A program made the position numbers and the translations under genes. A stretch of DNA of 64,000 nucleotides, from assembly GCA_023667265.1 (NCBI GenBank), contig JAMPAJ010000001.1, forward strand, positions 676,797 to 740,796, in the 5' to 3' direction. Below, piece after piece: positions 36,092-43,431 of this stretch (positions are counted from its first letter, which is position 1; every line of letters starts with the position of its first letter). Below the pieces are notes generated by a model. It was given only the letters and a program-made list of their open reading frames with translations. It made no database searches and was not told where the DNA came from. The stretch is from Alistipes sp. Its GTDB lineage: Bacteria > Bacillota > Clostridia > Oscillospirales > Ruminococcaceae.

Positions 36092-37102
36092 TTACCACTT
36101 ATCCTCCGACTTGTCGGCAGGTATACAGGGCGTAAGCGCTGCGATCGCAATTTCTATCATACTGTCGTCAGGCTCACGGGTGGTTATCCTCTGCATAGCG
36201 AGTCCGGGAGCTGAAAGTATTTTCGTAAACAGGTTGTCGTGAGTTCCGGCAAGGCGTATGCACTCGTAGGAAATGCTGACGACAAGGGGAAGCGCACAAA
36301 GGCTGATAAGAGATCTCTGCCACCACACAAGCCCTTTCGGAACGAAGCACATAACAAAGATGCCGATTATCAGAACGATGAAAATGAAGCTCGTTCCGCA
36401 GCGTTTATGGAAACGCGACTGCTTCCGGATATTCTCAACGGTAAGGGGCAGCTCCGCCTCGTGGCAGGCTATGGTCTTATGCTCCGCGCCGTGGTACATA
36501 TACTGACGCTTAATGTCTTTCATGAGGCTCACAAGCCACATATAGAGGACGAAAAGCGCGATCTTCACAATGCCCTCCAGCACCGACCGAAGTATGCCCG
36601 ATCTGTCGACGCCGGGGATGAAATTGACGATAAGCTTCGGGGCGAAGATAAACAGCGCCAGAGCGACTGCGACGCCAATGAAAGAGCCTATGAGCATTAC
36701 AACGTCGAATATGCCCTTGCTGAGCTTTTCGTCGTCGTCCTTCCTTTCCGGAGCAGCTCCCGGCTCTGCGCCATCGACGGTCTCCGGAGAACCGGACGGC
36801 TTCCTGTTCTCCTCGTCCTCTTCCTCGACCATCTGCTTTTCCGCAGATTTCATAGTGTATCTGTAGCCCTTTATAAGCGAGGATATGAAGTTGAAGCAGC
36901 CTCTTACAAATGGTGTTTTCTTGTACCACGGAGCTTTTTTTCCGTTGTTTTCGTCCCAGACCTCAAGGTCGACCGTCCCGTCCGGAAGCCGGCACGCCAT
37001 TGCGCCCTTTTCCGGGCCGAGCATCATAATGCCCTCGATAAGAGCCTGACCGCCTATTTTCGACTTGAATTTCTCGCCGCTGACTTGTTTGTTTTTTGCC
37101 AT
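36092..37102 (-). CDS. DUF1385 (YqhQ-like) membrane protein
   Basis: The 336-aa product carries the family signature KIGGQALIEGIMMLGPEKGAM at the N-terminus and YHGAEHKTIACHEAELPLTVENI near residue 205, with paired His/Glu/Cys residues that may bind metal. Four membrane segments lie in the second half. An acidic linker (about 95-125) is variable. The family is commonly next to prmC and prfA in Firmicutes, as here with prmC, but its function is unknown. Confidence 0.85.
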   Translation of the reverse strand: MAKNKQVSGEKFKSKIGGQALIEGIMMLGPEKGAMACRLPDGTVDLEVWDENNGKKAPWYKKTPFVRGCFNFISSLIKGYRYTMKSAEKQMVEEEDEENRKPSGSPETVDGAEPGAAPERKDDDEKLSKGIFDVVMLIGSFIGVAVALALFIFAPKLIVNFIPGVDRSGILRSVLEGIVKIALFVLYMWLVSLMKDIKRQYMYHGAEHKTIACHEAELPLTVENIRKQSRFHKRCGTSFIFIVLIIGIFVMCFVPKGLVWWQRSLISLCALPLVVSISYECIRLAGTHDNLFTKILSAPGLAMQRITTREPDDSMIEIAIAALTPCIPADKSEDKW

Positions 37103-37103
37103 A

Positions 37104-38525
37104 TTATTTCTCCGTTACGCTTAATTTCTTTTTTGCGGGCAGGGTGATAGTGACCGTAGTTCCCTTGCCCTCGCCTTCGCTTGCTATATCGAGCCGTCCG
37201 CCGTGCATTGCGATGATCTCGTCTGCCACGGCAAGACCGATGCCTGAGCCTCTTCTGGTGTGATTAGCCTTGTAGAATTTGGTTTTCACCCTTGCAAGGT
37301 CAGAATCCTTGATGCCGCAGCCCGTATCGGCAACGGCGACCATAACTCTGCCGCCCTTTTCCTTTGCCGTGATCGTTACGGTATCGCCTGGCGAGGAGTA
37401 TTTCACCGCGTTGTCGATAATGTTGATAAAGACCTGCCTTATCCTGTTCTTGTCGCCGTAGACGAAGGGCAGCATCTCCGGCTCGTCGTATATGATGCGG
37501 ATATTTTCGCGCCGTGCCTTGTCGCTGTAGATGAGCACCGCGTCTCCGAGCTCCGCAAGAATGTCCAGATTCGCCTTTTGCAGGGAAAAATGACCGCTCT
37601 GCATACGTGAAAAATCAAGAAGCTCCTCAACCATCTGCGAAAGCCGCTCGGTCTCGTTCACGATAACGCCGACGCCCTTTTTCATGGTATCGGGGTTTTC
37701 ACCGCCGTCCACCATAAGCGTCTCCGCCCAGCCCTTTATAGCCGTAAGAGGAGTTCGCAGCTCGTGGGAAACGGAGCTTATGAACTCGTTTTTCATTGCC
37801 TCCGCCGAAGAAAGCTCGTCCGCCATATGGTTGATAGAGGTGCAGAGCTCGCCTATCTCGTCCTCGGTATTATTCTGTATACGCACGGAGAAATCGCCTC
37901 CGGCATATTTGCTCGTGATGCCGCTTATCTGCCGTATAGGCTTTACGATAGAGCCGGCGAAGAAAAAGCCGGTGGTCAGGATTATCAGTATTATAGCCGC
38001 GCAGACCGCCGTGACCACAAGGACGAAGCCGCGTATGGTGCTGTCTATCTCCGTAAGGGACGTGACCATCCGCAGAGAGCTGTACTCGCCGTTATATGGC
38101 GAAAGAGCCATAGAGACCGCGAGAATTTTCTCGCCGCCGGAAAGTCTGCCGACATAGCTGCCCTCTCCGGTTTTCATTGCCTGCTCATAGTCCGGCATGA
38201 TCATTCCCGAATCCGGAGAAAAGCCCGAGGAGGTCAGCACGACTCTGCCCTTGGAATTTATCGCCATAAGCTCTATTTTATCCTTTTCGTTAAAGGTCTC
38301 CAGCGTATTCCGCACCTCAGCCGAGAAATTCGCAGAGCTGTCCTGGGAATGGACGGTGAGAACGCTTGTAACAGCGTTTATCTTGGATATGAGATACTGC
38401 CTTGCGGAGCTGTAGTAGTAGCTGTGTACCGCATAAATTACCGTAAGCTCGATAACAAACAATACCAGCACTACGACACCAAGGTTATTGAAGAGCCACC
38501 GTCTGGTGATACTTTTTTTAGCCAT
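37104..38525 (-). CDS. Membrane sensor histidine kinase
   Basis: The 473-aa product has TM1 near 12-32, an extracytoplasmic sensor loop (about 33-165), TM2 near 165-190, HAMP (about 190-240), HisKA with SSVSHELRTPLTAIKG, and HATPase (FINIIDNAVKYS, VADTGCGI, GSGIGLAVADEI). It pairs with the OmpR-type regulator immediately upstream (1-base overlap) and resembles WalK/PhoR-class kinases. The stimulus is not readable. Confidence 0.93.
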   Translation of the reverse strand: MAKKSITRRWLFNNLGVVVLVLFVIELTVIYAVHSYYYSSARQYLISKINAVTSVLTVHSQDSSANFSAEVRNTLETFNEKDKIELMAINSKGRVVLTSSGFSPDSGMIMPDYEQAMKTGEGSYVGRLSGGEKILAVSMALSPYNGEYSSLRMVTSLTEIDSTIRGFVLVVTAVCAAIILIILTTGFFFAGSIVKPIRQISGITSKYAGGDFSVRIQNNTEDEIGELCTSINHMADELSSAEAMKNEFISSVSHELRTPLTAIKGWAETLMVDGGENPDTMKKGVGVIVNETERLSQMVEELLDFSRMQSGHFSLQKANLDILAELGDAVLIYSDKARRENIRIIYDEPEMLPFVYGDKNRIRQVFINIIDNAVKYSSPGDTVTITAKEKGGRVMVAVADTGCGIKDSDLARVKTKFYKANHTRRGSGIGLAVADEIIAMHGGRLDIASEGEGKGTTVTITLPAKKKLSVTEK

Positions 38526-39226
38526 TACTGAACGTCATTCCATTTATAGCCGTAGCCCCAGATAGTGATTATATACTTCGGGCTTGAAGGCTCTTCCTCG
38601 ATCTTCATGCGTATCCTGCGGATATTTACGTCAACTATTTTGTCGTCGCCGTAATAGCTTTCTCCCCAGATATGGTTCAGAATACTTGCACGGTCGAGAG
38701 CCGTATTTTTATTGTTCATGAAGTACTCGAGGATCTGATACTCCACCTGCGTAAGCTCGATAGTTTCGCCGTTTTTCGTCACAGTGCGGCTTTTCAGGTT
38801 CAGTGTGAAAGGGCCGCTTTCTATGACCGAGTGCTTCTCGTTCTTGATGAAGCTCATGCAGACGCGGCGGTATATGGCATCCACTCTCGCGGTAAGCTCC
38901 GAGGGTGAAAAGGGCTTTGTGATATAGTCGTCCGCGCCTATCATAAGACCGCTGACCTTGTCCATTTCCTGAGTCCTTGCCGTCAGCATGATAATGCCTA
39001 TGGTAGAGCTTTTCTCGCGTATTTTCTTGCACACCGTAAAGCCGTCGATGCCGGGCATCATGATGTCCAACAGCACAATATCGAAATTGCCGTGTTCCTC
39101 GTCAAAGGTTTTCAGAGCCGCTTCTCCGCAGTTTACGTCAACAACCTCATAGCCTGCCCTTTTCAGGTTTATGACGACAAATTCACGTATAGTGTCCTCG
39201 TCCTCGCATATCAGTATTCTTTTCAT
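38525..39226 (-). CDS. OmpR/PhoB-family response regulator
   Basis: The 233-aa product has a receiver (acceptor Asp in FDIVLLDIMMPG, Lys in ITKPFSP) and a winged-helix output (ILNHIWGESYYGDDKIVDVNIRRIRMKIE). It is the cognate partner of the adjacent membrane kinase. GAGGTG precedes the ATG. A MITE copy lies about 60 bases upstream. Confidence 0.94.
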   Translation of the reverse strand: MKRILICEDEDTIREFVVINLKRAGYEVVDVNCGEAALKTFDEEHGNFDIVLLDIMMPGIDGFTVCKKIREKSSTIGIIMLTARTQEMDKVSGLMIGADDYITKPFSPSELTARVDAIYRRVCMSFIKNEKHSVIESGPFTLNLKSRTVTKNGETIELTQVEYQILEYFMNNKNTALDRASILNHIWGESYYGDDKIVDVNIRRIRMKIEEEPSSPKYIITIWGYGYKWNDVQ

Positions 39227-39285
39227 TTTTAAGCACCTCGCTTTTTCTCTTTATGAGAGCCTTTATCCTTGTATAGCGTGTTCTT

Positions 39286-39446
39286 AGAGCCTGTTCATTA
39301 TCTCAACGTGTGCGGATTTTCGAGAAAATTTTGTCGAGTGCAAGGAGAAAAAGTGAAAGCATACTGTCGTATGGTGAGCTTTTTCAACGCAGCAATCGGC
39401 AAAATTTGCCGAAAAGATGTGCGCGGGGAGATACTGAACAGGCTCT
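39286..39446. mobile_element. MITE-like palindromic element, copy 1
   Basis: About 160 bp. The ends AGAGCCTGTTCA...TATCTC and GAGATA...TGAACAGGCTCT are inverted repeats. The interior carries CATACTGTCGTATG and is itself nearly self-complementary. Internal blocks (GTGCGGATTTTCGAG, CGAGTGCAAGG, GGCAAAATTTGCCGAAAA) match the second copy at 54839-55001. The element is flanked by TTA on both sides, a possible 3-bp target duplication. It encodes no protein. Confidence 0.85.
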
Positions 39447-40762
39447 TAATCAGTAAGCCGGAATCCGAGTGCCGCCTCCGTCTCTGTGAGAGACAAGCCG
39501 TCATCTGACGTATCCGACGATATACCGGCAAGAAACGCGGTATTCCCCTTTGTACTCAGGAGCACATATCCGGAGGACAGCCTGTCCTCTCTCGAAGCCT
39601 CGTCGGAGGAACAGTATATCCGCAGCAGCTCGCGCCCCTGTTTTTCGCCGTCATATGTGCAGACGACGATCTCCTCGTTTACCGCATCCCGACGTACAGT
39701 CACCTTATCCCGCCATTTTTCCGGGAAAATGAACATATATCCGTCGCCTATGCTGTAGTATGACGTGTATTTCCGCACCCTTACGCCGTTTTCGTTGACC
39801 TTCAGCCAGTCCGTGAGCAGAAGCTGCTCACCCTCTGTAGAGCCCTCATAGCCGGGAGCAAGAGCCTGTACCGGGATCTCCAGCATCCCGTCGCCGTCAA
39901 CGTCCTTTGACACGCAGCCGGAGGGACGCAGGGTGGAATAGGACTCCTCCGCATCGGAAAACGCCCTTTTCAAGCCCTTTCCGTCCATGTAGACTATGTC
40001 CGTCTGTATATATCCCGTGCCCGAGGCGGCGTCGATATACAGCCCTGTACAGCCGTTTTCAAGGCTGCCGTAGCGTATGCTGTCAAACTCCGTAAAGGCG
40101 TTGCTCAGCTCTATCCTGTACCTGTGATAGATGCCCTCCGCGTCCAGCTTATATGACTCCGCAGCCGCCGGGTCGCCGTTTGCCGAGCCTTTAAGGAGAA
40201 GAAATTCCTTCGTGCCGTCGGAGTCAAGATCGGTCACATCCATAAAGGAGTAGGAATCGGAAAAGGTTTTCTCCAGCTTCCCCTCCCCGTAGCTGTAAAC
40301 TGCCGCTGTCTTTTCGGAGCGGTTTATGAGACTGCTGCCGATTATAAGGTTGATACGGTCGTTTTCGCCAAGCCGGGAGATCATGACGCGCTCGATCTCC
40401 GTACCCTCCGCAGGGGTGTCGTACACCGACCGCCACTTTCCGCTGTCGCTTCTGTCGAGAATATTGATCCTCAGCGTGTTTTCCGGAGCTGCAAGGCTGT
40501 TTTTCTCGTAGAAAACAACAGCCTCGTTTCCGCCGTCGCCGTCGATATCCTCAACTATAAAAGCGGAGAGATATGTTCCAGACTTGGGATATTTCAGGCT
40601 TATAGCCTCGCCAGCCGCATCGGTCAGCGCGCTGTATATCTGCTCCTGCTCGATACTGAGCTTCGGCGGAGTCATGAGCGTGTCGATGCTCGAACCGAAG
40701 CTGCATCCGGTAAGCAGCAGCGCGGAAAGTCCGGCAGCGGCTTTTTTTGCCGATCTTATCAT
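39446..40762 (-). CDS. Lipoprotein with VCBS/FG-GAP-like calcium-binding repeats
   Basis: The 438-aa product has a lipoprotein signal with lipobox LLTGC (Cys20). It carries repeated DxDxDGxxE motifs, VEDIDGDGGNEAVVFY, VTDLDSDGTKEFLLL and KDVDGDGMLEIPV, typical of VCBS/FG-GAP propeller blades. It is anchored outside the membrane; ligand unknown. It starts 8 bases after citrate synthase, with a weak ribosome site. Its TAA stop is the very trinucleotide that flanks the MITE. Confidence 0.75.
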   Translation of the reverse strand: MIRSAKKAAAGLSALLLTGCSFGSSIDTLMTPPKLSIEQEQIYSALTDAAGEAISLKYPKSGTYLSAFIVEDIDGDGGNEAVVFYEKNSLAAPENTLRINILDRSDSGKWRSVYDTPAEGTEIERVMISRLGENDRINLIIGSSLINRSEKTAAVYSYGEGKLEKTFSDSYSFMDVTDLDSDGTKEFLLLKGSANGDPAAAESYKLDAEGIYHRYRIELSNAFTEFDSIRYGSLENGCTGLYIDAASGTGYIQTDIVYMDGKGLKRAFSDAEESYSTLRPSGCVSKDVDGDGMLEIPVQALAPGYEGSTEGEQLLLTDWLKVNENGVRVRKYTSYYSIGDGYMFIFPEKWRDKVTVRRDAVNEEIVVCTYDGEKQGRELLRIYCSSDEASREDRLSSGYVLLSTKGNTAFLAGISSDTSDDGLSLTETEAALGFRLTD

Positions 40763-40770
40763 ATATCAGA

Positions 40771-42138
40771 TCAGTCTGTTTCTTTTCTGTCAGCCGGCTT
40801 GACGTAATTCAGCTCCTTTGCAACAGCCTTGTACGCCGGTCTGATTATTCTGTTTCCTGTCAGCACCTCTTCCATTCTGTGCGCCGACCAGCCCGCCATT
40901 CTTGCAACGGCGAAAAGCGGCGTGAAGAGCTCGTCGGGGATGCCAAGCATACGGTACACAAGTCCGGAATACATGTCCACATTTGCGCACATCGCCTTGT
41001 CGCTGCCCTTGATCTCCTTGAAGATCTCGGGAGTAAGTCTTTCCACTGTTTCCAGCAGTCTGAATTCTGCCTCTATCTCCTTGCCCTTTGCGAGCTCGAA
41101 AGCCTTTTTCTTGAGGATAACGGCTCTGGGGTCGGAAACGGTATAGACAGCGTGACCCATGCCGTAGATAAGACCTGAACCGTCGTTTGTCTCGCGGCGG
41201 ATGGTTCTGCGCATATAGTCGGCGACCTCTCCCTCGTCCTCCCAGTTCTTTATGTTAGCCTTGAAGTTGTCCAGCATATTTATTACCTGGATATTCGCGC
41301 CGCCGTGACGAGGGCCTTTAAGAGAGCATATTGCCGAAGAGTAGGCAGAATATGGGTCTGTTCCGGAGGATGTCAGCACACGGCAGGTAAATGTTGAGTT
41401 GTTTCCGCCGCCGTGCTCAGCCTGGAGCATAAGCAGACGGTCGAGCATCTGCGCCTCTTCCTTCGTATACTGTCTGTCGGGACGAAGCAGAGAAAGGATA
41501 GTCTGCGCCGTATTCTCCTCATATTTTATCGGGTGCATTATCATGCTTTCGTTATCAAAAACCCGGCGTTTCACCTGATACGCGCTGGACATGATGACGG
41601 GCAGCTTTGCGATAAGGCTTATAGCGGTTTTCATTTCGTTTTCGAGAGTTTTGCACTCGCAATCCTCATCGTAGGAATAAAGAGCCAGAACTGAGCGCGC
41701 GAGCTTGTTCATAATATTCTTCGAGGGCGCTTTCAGGATCATATCCTCCACGAAGCCGTTTGGCAGATCGCGGTTAAGGGATATGTAGGTCGTGAAATTC
41801 TCCAGCTCCTTTTCCGTCGGCAGATAGCCCATGAGGAGCAGGAAAACGGTTTCCTCGAAGCCGAAGCGGTCCTCCTCCTCAGCGTTGTTCACCAGATCGT
41901 TGATATTGTAGCCTCTGTAGATGAGCTGACCGGGGATCGGCTCGACCTCGCCCTCGTTAAGGACATAGCCGTGAACGTTGCATATTTTAGTAATTCCGGC
42001 AACAACACCAGTACCGTCGCTGTTTCGCAGACCTCGTTTAACATGGTATTTTTCGTAAAGCTTCGGGTCAATTGCGGTATTTTCCGCCAGCGACCTGCAT
42101 AGATTTTTAATGTGAGAGTTCGAGTATATCGACGGCAT
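40771..42138 (-). CDS. gltA: Citrate synthase
   Basis: The 455-aa product has the catalytic histidines in LQAEHGGGNNSTF and GPRHGGAN...GMGHAVYTVSDPRA and the Asp/Arg region near FTPLFAVARMAGWSAHRME. It condenses acetyl-CoA with oxaloacetate, in anaerobes mostly for glutamate synthesis. The length is that of the longer gut-Firmicutes type with an N-terminal extension. GGAG and a consensus promoter precede it. Confidence 0.93.
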   Translation of the reverse strand: MPSIYSNSHIKNLCRSLAENTAIDPKLYEKYHVKRGLRNSDGTGVVAGITKICNVHGYVLNEGEVEPIPGQLIYRGYNINDLVNNAEEEDRFGFEETVFLLLMGYLPTEKELENFTTYISLNRDLPNGFVEDMILKAPSKNIMNKLARSVLALYSYDEDCECKTLENEMKTAISLIAKLPVIMSSAYQVKRRVFDNESMIMHPIKYEENTAQTILSLLRPDRQYTKEEAQMLDRLLMLQAEHGGGNNSTFTCRVLTSSGTDPYSAYSSAICSLKGPRHGGANIQVINMLDNFKANIKNWEDEGEVADYMRRTIRRETNDGSGLIYGMGHAVYTVSDPRAVILKKKAFELAKGKEIEAEFRLLETVERLTPEIFKEIKGSDKAMCANVDMYSGLVYRMLGIPDELFTPLFAVARMAGWSAHRMEEVLTGNRIIRPAYKAVAKELNYVKPADRKETD

Positions 42139-42170
42139 AGTAAATCACTCCTATAATTTATTCATAATTA

Positions 42171-42199
42171 ATTATACACCAAATCCGACCATATGTCAA
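42171..42199 (-). promoter_or_regulatory. Promoter of citrate synthase
   Basis: On the minus strand: TTGACA, 17 bases, TATAAT, full consensus. Confidence 0.85.
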
Positions 42200-42240
42200 C
42201 ATTTTAAATGTGACAGACAGATAAAATTTGAGGTAATGCT

Positions 42241-43266
42241 ATGAAAAAGATCGCTGCTGTAATTTTTCTCGTTGCTGCCGGAGCCGCTCTTCCGGCTGTT
42301 CCAGTACTGCTTTCCGGTGCGAAAAACACGGAAAAGCCGCAGGATATCGTACTGAAAGAATATATTTTCGAGGACGAGCAGCCGGAAGCTTCCGTATTTT
42401 CCGACCAGCCCTACAAGATACTTGACATAAGCTCCGGCATAGTCATGGAAGTGCCTGTCAGGGATTACGTCATAGGAGCGGTATGTGCGGAGATGCCTGC
42501 AGCTTTCCACGAGGAGGCTCTTAAAGCCCAGGCTGTCGCCGCCCACACCTATGCGGAACGTCAGCGCGCCCTTGCAGCGGTTTCTCCCGACCCGACGCTA
42601 CTCGGAGCAGACCTTTCCAACGACACCTCCAAATACCAGGGCTACTTCACCGAGAGCCAGATGCGCCATTTTTTCGGGGAAAATTACGACCTGTACTACG
42701 AAAAGATAAGCAGCGCCGTGGACGAGGTGCTGCCCTACGTCCTTACCTATGACGGCGAGCCCATAATCTCTGCCTTTCACTCAATGTCCTCCGGAGTTAC
42801 GGAAAGCGCTGAAAACGCATGGGGAACGGCGGTGGACTACCTTATCCCAGTTGACAGCGAATACGATATGGCAGCTCCCAGGTACACGGAGGAGGTAAGC
42901 TATGAGACGGATTTTCTCCGTCAGAGGCTGGAAAAGGTGTTTGAGGGTGTTCAGTTGGGGGGAAAAGCTGAAAACTGGGTCGTTCCTATGGAAATTTCGC
43001 CCTCTGGAACAGTCCTGACGGCATCCGTGGGCAATTTGCAGGTGACGGGCGGCGATATCCGGGAGGCTCTCGGGCTGCGCTCCGCCGATTTTGAAGTCAG
43101 TGCGGAGGGTGATACGGTGATCTTTACCACTCATGGCTACGGACACGGCGTAGGTATGAGCCAGTACGGTGCTAACACAATGGCGAACGACGGCAGCACC
43201 TGGCGCGAGATACTGGAGCATTACTATGTAGACGTTGCCATAACAAAATACGAAAGCGATATGTAA
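42241..43266 (+). CDS. spoIID: SpoIID/LytB-domain protein
   Basis: The 341-aa product has an N-terminal signal anchor (1-25) and the SpoIID domain: VPVRDYVIGAVCAEMPAAFHEEALKAQAVAAHTYA (about 70-105), ISAFHSMSSGVTESAENAWG, and GYGHGVGMSQYGANTMA near the C-terminus. SpoIID is the peptidoglycan lytic transglycosylase of engulfment; relatives in non-sporulating species also remodel the wall. No other sporulation genes are in the window. Confidence 0.88.
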   Translation: MKKIAAVIFLVAAGAALPAVPVLLSGAKNTEKPQDIVLKEYIFEDEQPEASVFSDQPYKILDISSGIVMEVPVRDYVIGAVCAEMPAAFHEEALKAQAVAAHTYAERQRALAAVSPDPTLLGADLSNDTSKYQGYFTESQMRHFFGENYDLYYEKISSAVDEVLPYVLTYDGEPIISAFHSMSSGVTESAENAWGTAVDYLIPVDSEYDMAAPRYTEEVSYETDFLRQRLEKVFEGVQLGGKAENWVVPMEISPSGTVLTASVGNLQVTGGDIREALGLRSADFEVSAEGDTVIFTTHGYGHGVGMSQYGANTMANDGSTWREILEHYYVDVAITKYESDM

Positions 43267-43278
43267 TATAGTCTCATC

Positions 43279-43307
43279 AAAAGCGTATCTCCGGGTACGC
43301 TTTTTTC
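43279..43307 (+). terminator. Terminator of spoIID
   Basis: AAAAGCGTA / TACGCTTTT stem ending in a T-run. Confidence 0.8.
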
Positions 43308-43359
43308 TACATCCGGCTTTTTATGTCATATTCTGTTCATAAAAAAGTACTATTTTTCA

Positions 43360-43388
43360 TTGACTGTATTTCAGAATTATTGTATAAT
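43360..43388 (+). promoter_or_regulatory. Promoter of the pectate lyase gene
   Basis: TTGACT, 17 bases, TATAAT. Confidence 0.8.
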
Positions 43389-43431
43389 TGAATTACAGAC
43401 AAACTCAGAAATTATATCCAGGAGGTCGATC

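Noticed and set aside
36091-36150. Upstream extension of PrmC
   Set aside because: It lies inside the DUF1385 gene. The ATG at 36090 begins one base after that gene's stop codon and gives a normal PrmC N-terminus.
39286-39446. Full insertion sequence
   Set aside because: The element is only about 160 bp with inverted ends and has no transposase frame on either strand.
42241-43266. Evidence that the organism sporulates
   Set aside because: A single SpoIID-domain gene is not enough. Such genes persist in non-sporulating relatives, and no other sporulation gene is here.
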